Below are positions 53,404 through 62,500 of a DNA stretch of 64,000 bases, one piece after another. Numbering within the stretch: the first letter of the stretch is position 1; each line of letters begins with the position of its first letter. The stretch comes from Mycetohabitans endofungorum (GTDB lineage Bacteria > Pseudomonadota > Gammaproteobacteria > Burkholderiales > Burkholderiaceae). Location: NCBI RefSeq assembly GCF_037477895.1, contig NZ_CP132745.1:1-64000 (forward strand), in the 5' to 3' direction. The position numbers were made by a program, and so were the translations under genes. Below the pieces are notes generated by a model. It did no database searches and had not been told where the DNA came from. It saw only the letters and a program-made list of their open reading frames with translations.

Positions 53404-56400
53404 ATGGATGCTAGCGTCACGCCCGTTACCCAGCCGTTATCCAGTGCGCAAACCGAAATCTGGCTCGCGCAGCAGCTGCACCCAGATAGCCCCGTCTATA
53501 ACATTGCGCAGTACACGGTGATCGAAGGCGCGATAGAGCCGGTCATTTTTGAAGCGGCATTGCGTCAGGTGATCGATGAGGCCGACAGTTTGCGCTTGCA
53601 ATTTGTCGATAGCGATGACGGGTTGCGGCAGAGGATCGGTGTACCTGCATGGTCAGTGCCGGTTCTGGATCTTACGGCACAAGCCGATCCTCAGGCAGCG
53701 GCCCAGGCGTGGATGCGCACCGATTATGAACAGACGGTGGATCTAGTGCAGGGATCGCTTTTCCAGTATGCATTGTTGAAAGTCGCGCCCGAGCAGTGGT
53801 TTTGGTATCAGCGCTATCACCATATCATGATGGATGGCTATGGCCAGTACCTGATCGCGCAACGCGTTGCATACGTGTATAGCGCGCTGTGTGCTGGGAA
53901 TGAGCCCGCGTCCTATACGTTGGGCTCGGTGCTGACGTTGTTAGAAAGCGATGCACAGTATCAGACCTCCGCGCAGCGGGAGAAGGACGAAGCGTATTGG
54001 CTCAAGCACTGCGCCAATTGGTCTGAGCCTGCGACACTGGCCAACCGTGCCGCTCCGGCTTTACAGCAGCGGTTGCGTCAGACGACTTACCTGGCCACCC
54101 AGGCGCTGGGTGACACTGCGTCGGACGCTTCTCGGCTAACGCAGTTTATGACGGCGGCGATGGCCGCGTATCTTTATCGATTCACGGGTGAGCAAGACGT
54201 CGTATTGGGTCTTCCGGTCAAGGCCCGCTTCGGTGCAGACCGGCATATTCCTAGTATGAAGTCCAATACATTGCCACTGCGGCTCACAATACAACCAGGG
54301 ATGAACCTGTCGTCATTCATGCAGCAGGCCGCGCAGGCGATGCAAAGCGGGCTGCGGCACCAACGCTACCCGAGCGAAGCACTGCGGCGTCTACTTGGTC
54401 TGCCGCCCGGGCAGTTACTATTCGGCATCAAGATCAACGTGATGCCGTTTGACTACGCGCTGTCGTTTGGCGGGCATTCATCGACGAACCATAATCTGCT
54501 CGCGGGTCCGGTTGAGGATCTGATGCTCAATGTCTATTGGACATCCAATAGCCGTCAATTACGGATCGACTTTGATGCCAATCCTGCTTGCTACACTGCG
54601 GAGATGCTCGACGCGCATCAGCGCCGGTTTATCCGGTTCATGCAGGTGCTCGCTGCCGATGCTACGCAACCGATTGACAGCATCGATCTGCTCGACGCTG
54701 ACGAGCGGCATCGGCTGCTAGTCGAATGGAATGCGCCGCAGCAGGCGTATCCATCGCACGTGTGCATGCACCAGCTATTCGAAGCACAGGTTGAGCGCAC
54801 GCCCGAAGCGCCGGCGCTGGTCTATGAAGACCAAACGTTGAGCTATGCGCAGCTGAACGCACAAGCCAATCGCTTGGCACACCAGCTGATTGGCCTGGGT
54901 GTCAAGCCAGACACCCGGGTGGCGATCTGCGTGCAGCGTAGTGCCGCGCTGGTCGTGGGGTTGTTGGCGATTTTAAAAGCGGGTGGCGCTTATGTGCCGC
55001 TGGATCCGAGCTATCCGAGTGAGCGCTTGGCGCATATCCTCGCTGATGCGGCACTGAACATGGTGCTCGCGGATGCGACTGGGCGCGCTGCATTGGGCGA
55101 CGCGGCGCTGGCTGAGTGCACGGTGCTCAATCCGGCTACCCTGCCGGCATTACCGGACACCAATCCATCAGTGGCGGGCCTAACGGCCCGGCATCTGGCG
55201 TATGTGATCTATACGTCGGGCTCGACCGGGACGCCCAAGGGCGTGATGGTCGAACATGCGCAAGTGGTGCGGCTGTTCGAGGCGACGCAACCGTGGTATG
55301 GCTTTAACGAGCATGATACTTGGTGCCTGTTTCACTCGTTTGCGTTCGATTTCTCGGTCTGGGAGCTGTGGGGTGCACTGCGTTATGGCGGCAAGCTTGT
55401 CATCGTGCCCCATTCGATTGCTCGCTCTGCCGACGCTTTTTACCAGTTGCTCTGTGAGCAGGGTGTCACCGTCTTAAATCAGACCCCCAGTGCGTTTAAG
55501 GCGTTGATGGCTAGCCAAGCACATAGCGCTTTATCGGATCAATTACGCTATGTGATCTTGGGCGGGGAGGCGCTAGAGCCGACGCTCTTACAGGCGTGGT
55601 ATGCGACGCACGACGAGCATCATCCGCAATTGGTCAACATGTATGGGCTTACCGAAGCGACCGTGCATGTGACGTATCGGCCACTTCGACAACAGGACAG
55701 TAAGCAAGCGGGTAATCCGATTGGCGTACGGATCCCAGACCTGAAGATTTATCTGCTCGATGCGTACGGGCGGCCGGTGCCGCTCGGTGCGGTCGGTGAA
55801 CTGTACATCGGTGGCGTAGGCGTCGCGCGTGGCTACCTGAACCGCCCGGAGTTAACCGCTGAGCGCTTTGTGCCGGATCCGTTCTCCGATGAAGCGGATG
55901 CGCGGCTGTATAAGACCGGGGATGTGGCGCGTTATCGACCGGACGGCAATCTGGAGTATTTGGGTCGCAACGATGAGCAAGTGAAGATCCGCGGCTTTCG
56001 GATTGAACCGGGTGAGATCGAAGCGTGCTTAACGGCGCACCCGCAAGTGCGTGATGCGGTGGTGCTGGCGTTGGGCGAAGGTCAGGATAAACGGCTGGTC
56101 GCGTATGTGGTGGCCGATCCCTATGACGCGTTAGCGAGCACGCTGCGCGCGCAGGTGGCGGCGAGGCTGCCTGAGTATATGGTGCCCAGCGCGTTTGTGC
56201 GACTCGATGCGTGGCCCTTGACGTCCAACGGCAAGCTTGATCGGCGTGTGCTGCCCGCACCGGATGACGACTCGCTGGCGCATCAAGCGTATGAAGCGCC
56301 GCAAGGCGAGCTCGAGACGACGCTGGCGTCGATCTGGGCCGAGCTATTGGGTGTCGAATGTGTGGGCCGGCACGACAGCTTCTTTGCGCTCGGGGGCCAC

Positions 56401-56520
56401 TCGCTGCTGGCGGTGCGGTTGATGAATCGGGTCAGTGCGCTGGGTGCCGATGTGCCACTGGCCGCCTTGTTCGCGACGCCCACGTTGGCGGCGTTTGCCG
56501 CGGCGCTCGAAGTCCATTTG
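53404..56520 (+). other. NRPS2 module 1: starter-like C - A (Thr) - T
   Basis: N-terminal C domain nearly identical in layout to that of NRPS1. Pocket D-F-W-N-I-G-M-V-H-K gives Thr (with MYGLTE in place of MYGITE). Carrier S1000, NRV type, leads to an LCL C domain. Confidence 0.8.
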
Positions 56521-59500
56521 CAACAAGGCACCGATGCGTTGCCCGAGATCACGCCGGTGCCGCGGGAGGGCAATTTGCCGCTGTCGTTCGCCCAGCAGCG
56601 GCTGTGGTTCCTCGCACAGCTCGATGGGGGGAGCGACACGTATCATATTCCGCTGGCGCTGCATGTGCGCGGGCCGCTTGATCGAGCGGCCTGGCAACAG
56701 GCATTGGATGCGCTGTTCGCGCGTCATGAAGCGCTGCGCTCGACGTTTGTGAGCGTCGAGGGTCAGCCGCAGGTGCAATTGCTGCCGGCGGATAGGGGCG
56801 TGCCGCTGCGCTGGCATGATCTGCGCGGGGTGCCGTACGCGCAGGCGCAACTGGCACGCTTGAGTCATGAAGCTGCGCACGCGCCGTTCGATCTGGCACA
56901 CGGGCCGCTGCTGCGTGCGTGTGGCATTCGGTTGGCCGACGACGAGTACGTGCTAGTACTGACGCAACACCATATCGTATCGGACGGCTGGTCGATCGGG
57001 GTGCTGGTGCGGGAATTGAATGCGCTATACATGGCCGCCTGTAGAAGCCAACCGGATCCGTTGCCGCCATTGGCAGTTCAGTATCCGGATTATGCAGCGT
57101 GGCAGCGACAGTGGCTCTCGGGCGAGCGGCTGCAGGCGCAAAGCGACTATTGGCGCGCGACGCTGGCTGACGCGCCGGTGCTGCTGGCACTGCCGACCGA
57201 CCGGCCGCGCCCGGCACAACAGTCGTTTGCCGGCGCACACGTGCCGGTGCAGATCGATGTGCAAACCACGCGTGCACTGAAGCGCTTGAGCGGTGAGCAT
57301 GGCACGACGCTATTTATGACGGTGCTTGCCGCATGGAGCGCGGTACTCGCGCGCCTGTCGGGCCAGCACGACGTGGTCATCGGCACGCCCAGCGCTAATC
57401 GTCACCATCGCCAGATCGAGCCGTTAATTGGTTTTTTTGTTAATACGCTGGCGTTGCGCGTGGATTTGTCGGGCGAACCTGATATCGCAGAGCTGCTCGC
57501 GCGCGTGCGGCGCACGACGTTGGACGCGCAAGCGCATCAAGATCTGCCGTTCGAGCAAGTGGTCGAAGTTGTGCAGCCGCCGCGTCAATTGAATCATACG
57601 CCGTTGTTTCAAGTGATGTTGGCGTGGCAGAACAATGAACCAGGCGAGTGGCGTCTACCCGGGCTCACGGCCACGCCAGCTGAGCTGGAGTATGACATAG
57701 CCAAGTTCGATCTTGAGCTGAACTTATCTGAGGCAGGTGACGAAATCATCGGCCGCTTAGGGTATGCGACGGCGCTGTTCGAGCGATCCACGATTGAGCG
57801 GCACGTTGGATATCTGCAGACGATGTTACGCGCCATGGTGGCTTGCCCCCAGCAGCTGGTCGCAACGCTTGAATTGTTGTCCCCGGCCGAGCGCCAGTTG
57901 CTGCTTAACACGTGGAACGCGACGCAGCAGGCGTATCCGGCACATCGGTGTGTGCACCAGCTATTCGAAGCGCAGGTCGAGCGCACGCCCGAGGCGCCGG
58001 CGCTGGTGTTTGAAGCGCAGACACTGAGCTATGCACAGCTAAACGCACAAGCCAATCGTTTGGCACACCAGCTGATTGAGTGGGGTGTCAGGCCAGAGAC
58101 CCGGGTAGCGATCTGCGTGCAGCGCAGTGCCGCGCTGGTCGTGGGGCTGCTGGCGATTTTGAAAGCGGGTGGCGCGTATGTGCCGCTCGATCCGAGTTAC
58201 CCAGGCGAGCGCTTGGCGCACATTCTTGCCGACGCGGCACCGAGCATTGTGCTGGCGGATGCGGCCGGGCGCGCTGCGTTGGGCGAGGCGGCGCTGGCCG
58301 AGTGCACAGTGCTCGATCCGACTACGCTGCCGGCGTTGCCGGACACGAATCCGTCGGTGGCGGGTCTGACGGCCCGGCATCTGGCGTATGTGATCTACAC
58401 GTCGGGCTCGACCGGCACCCCAAAGGGCGTGATGGTCGAACATGCCCAAACCGTCAATTTCTTGTGCTGGGCAGTGCAAACCTTTACGCCCTTGGAGACG
58501 CAGCATACGCTATTTGCTACCTCAATCAGTTTTGATTTGTCCGTCTATGAGTGCTTTGTGCCGCTCGCGCAAGGCTCGACCGTTCACTTGGTCAAGGACG
58601 CATTGGCGCTAATGCATCAGACGCAGCCTGTGTCACTGATTAATACGGTGCCTTCTGCGTTGCAGTCCCTGCTGGCGCATCGGGCTAACTTATCTTCGGC
58701 CACCACGATGAACCTAGCAGGTGAGCCGCTGACAGCGCGCTTCATTGAGCAAATCTTCGAGCAAACGCCCATCCAGCGTCTCTGTAACCTTTATGGACCT
58801 TCGGAGAGCACTACCTATTCGACGTGGCGGCCGATGCAGCGTGGTGAGACATGGATTGAGAGCATCGGCCGGCCGATAGCGAACACGCGCGTTTATCTGC
58901 TTGACGCGCATGGCCAGCCAGTGCCACTGGGTGCGGTCGGTGAGTTGTATATTGGTGGCGCGGGGGTGGCCCGTGGCTATCTAAACCGCCCGGCGCTGAC
59001 CGCTGAGCGCTTTGTGCCGGATCCGTTCTCAGATGAAGCGGGTGCGCGGCTGTATAAGACCGGAGATGTGGCGCGGTATTTACCGGACGGCAATCTGGCG
59101 TTTTTGGGACGCAACGATAAGCAAGTGAAGATCCGCGGCTTTCGGATTGAACCGGGAGAGATCGAAGCGTGCTTAACGGCGCACCCGCGGGTGCGCGATG
59201 CGGTGGTGTTGGCAACAGGCGAAGGTCAGGATAAACGTCTGGTCGCATATGTGGTGGCCCAACCCGATGAAGCCTTAGTCAGTACCTTGCGGGCACACGT
59301 CTTGGCTCGCCTGCCTGAGTATATGATTCCCAGTGCGTTCGTGCGGCTCGACGCGTGGCCGCTGACGCCCAATGGCAAGCTTGATCGGCGTGCACTGCCC
59401 GCACCGGATGACGACTCGCTGGCGCATCAAGCGTATGAAGCGCCGCAAGGCGAGCTCGAGACAACGCTCGCGACGATCTGGGCGGAGCTATTGGGTGTCG

Positions 59501-62500
59501 AACGTGTGGGCCGGCACGACAGCTTCTTTGCGCTCGGGGGCCACTCGCTGCTCGCGGTGCAGCTCATTGAGCGCCTGCGGTGTCGGGGAGTCGGGTTATC
59601 CGTGCGGGCGCTGTTCGACACGCCGGTGCTCAGCGCGCTGGCCCAGTTGTTGGGCCAGCATTGCGAAGTGGTGGTGGTGCCCAACGTGATCACACCCGAC
59701 ACCACTGCGATTACGCCGTCGATGTTGCCGCTCATTGAGCTGACGCAAGCGGACATTGATCGGATCGCCAAGCAGGTGCCCGGTGGCGTAGCCAATATCC
59801 AAGACATTTATGCACTGTCGCCGCTGCAAGACGGCCTGCTGTTTCACCATCTACTCGCGCGCGACGGCGATCCATATCTGCTGATGGTGCAGCTGGCTTT
59901 CGACAGTCGTGAGCGGCTTGACCAGTATCTGCACGCGCTGCAGCAGGTGATCGATCGCCACGATATTTTGCGTACCGCGTTCGTGTGGGAAGGCGTGTCG
60001 ATGCCCGCGCAAGTGGTGTGGCGCCACGCTCGGCTGCCGGTCACCGAGTTGACGTTGGACGCTGCGGACGGGCCAATCGCGGAGCAATTAGCGTGGCGCT
60101 TTGATCCGCGTCACACGCGCTTGGATCTGACGCAAGCGCCGCTGCTGCACTGTGCGATCGCCCAGGATCGCAAGGGTCGCTGGCTGCTCACGCAGCGGCT
60201 GCACCATTTGATTGGCGATCACTCAACGCTGGAGGTGATGCACGCGGAGGTGCGCGCATTCATCGAGGGGCGAGGCGACACCTTGCCGCCGGCGCAGCCG
60301 TTCCGCCATCTGGTCGCGCAAGCCAGGCTAGGCGTGAGTGAAGCCGAGCATACGCGCTTTTTCACTGAGCTGCTCGCGGACGTGGAGCCGACCTTGCCGT
60401 TTGGGCTCGCGCAGGTACAGCACGACGGCAGTGACGTGAGCGAGTCACACCGGATGCTGCCTCAAGCGTTGAACGATCGGCTGCGTGCGCACGCGCGGCG
60501 CCTAGGCGTGAGTTTGGCGAGCCTATGCCATCTGGCGTGGGCACAGGTGCTCGCCCGCGCGAGTGGGCAACAACGCGTGGTGTTGGGCACCGTGCTGTTT
60601 GGACGCATGCAGGCGGGTGAGGGTGCTGATCGTGCGATGGGGCTCTTTATTAATACGCTGCCGCTGCGTGTAGACCTAGACGGCAGTGTGCGGACGTGTG
60701 TGCGGAGCACGCACGCGCGCTTGGCCGCGCTGTTGGAACATGAGCATGCATCGCTGGCGCTCGCGCAGCGCTGCAGTGGCGTGCCGGCGGACACGCCGCT
60801 TTTTAGTGCGCTGCTCAATTACCGGCACAATGCGATGGACTCGGATGAGCGCAGGGGGCTACCGGGTGTGGAACTGTTGAGCGCGCAGGAGCGCACCCAT
60901 TACCCGCTGACACTGTCGGTGGACGACGATGGGCAGTCGTTGGGGCTAACGGCCCAAAGCGTGCCGTCGCTGGAGCCTGAGCGAGTGTGCGCGTATATGC
61001 AGCAGGCGCTGCACAGCTTGGCCGACGCGCTCGAGACGACGCCCGACACCGCAGTGCAGCAGTTGCAGGTGCTGCCCGAGGCGGAGCGCGAGTTGCTGCT
61101 TAACACGTGGAACGCGACGCAGCAGGCGTATCCGTCGAACTGGTGCGTGCATCAGCTATTCGAGGCGCAGGTTGAGCGCACGCCTGAGGCGACGGCGCTG
61201 GTGTTTGAGGGCCAAACGTTCAGTTATGCGCAGCTGAACGCACAGGCCAACCGCCTTGCGCACCAGTTGATCGGGTTAGGCGTCAAGCCCGATGCGCGCG
61301 TGGCAATCTGCGTCGAGCGCTCGCCAGCGCTGGTCATGGGGCTGCTGGCGATCTTAAAGGCTGGCGGCGTTTATGTGCCGCTGGATCCGAGTTACCCAGG
61401 CGAGCGCTTGACGCACATTCTGGCGGATGCGGCACCGAACATGGTGCTGGCGGATGCGGCTGGGCGTGCTGCGTTGGGTGAGGCGGCGCTGGCCGAGTGC
61501 ACGGTGCTCGATCCGGCCACCGTGCCGGCGTTGCCAGACACGAATCCGTCGGTGGCCGCGCTGACGGCCCGGCATCTGGCGTATGTGATTTATACGTCGG
61601 GCTCGACCGGCACGCCCAAGGGCGTGATGGTCGAACATGCGCAAGTGGTGCGGCTGTTCGAGGCGACGCAACCATGGTATGACTTTAACGAACATGATAC
61701 TTGGTGCCTGTTTCACTCGTTTGCGTTCGATTTCTCGGTCTGGGAGCTGTGGGGTGCACTGCGTTATGGCGGCAAACTGGTCATCGTGCCTCATTCCATT
61801 GCTCGCTCTGCCGACGCTTTTTACCAGTTGATCTGTGAGCAGGGTGTCACCGTCTTAAATCAGACCCCCAGTGCGTTTAAGGCGTTGATGGCCAGCCTCG
61901 CACACCGCGCCTTGTCAGATCAATTGCGCTATGTGATCTTGGGCGGGGAGGCGCTGGAGCCGACGCTCTTACAGGCGTGGTATGCGGCGCACGACGAGCG
62001 TCATCCGCAATTGGTCAACATGTATGGGATTACCGAAGCGACCGTGCATGTGACGTATCGGCCGCTTCGGCAGCAAGACAGCGAACAAGCGGGCAGTCCG
62101 GTGGGCATACGGATTCCGGACCTGACGATCTATCTGCTGGACGCGCATGGGCAGCCGGTGCCGCTGGGTGCGGTCGGCGAGCTGTATATTGGTGGCGCAG
62201 GCGTCGCACGGGGCTATCTAAACCGTCCGGAGCTGACCGCTGAGCGCTTTGTACCGGATCCGTTCTCAGAGGACGCGGGTGCACGGCTATATAAGACCGG
62301 GGATGTGGCGCGTTATCGACCGGACGGCAATCTGGAGTTCTTGGGCCGTAACGATGAGCAAGTGAAGATCCGCGGCTTTCGGATTGAACCGGGTGAGATT
62401 GAAGCGTGCTTAACGGCGCACCCGCAAGTGCGTGATGCGGTGGTGCTGGCGTTGGGCGAAGGTCAGGATAAACGGCTGGTCGCGTATGTGGTGGCCGATC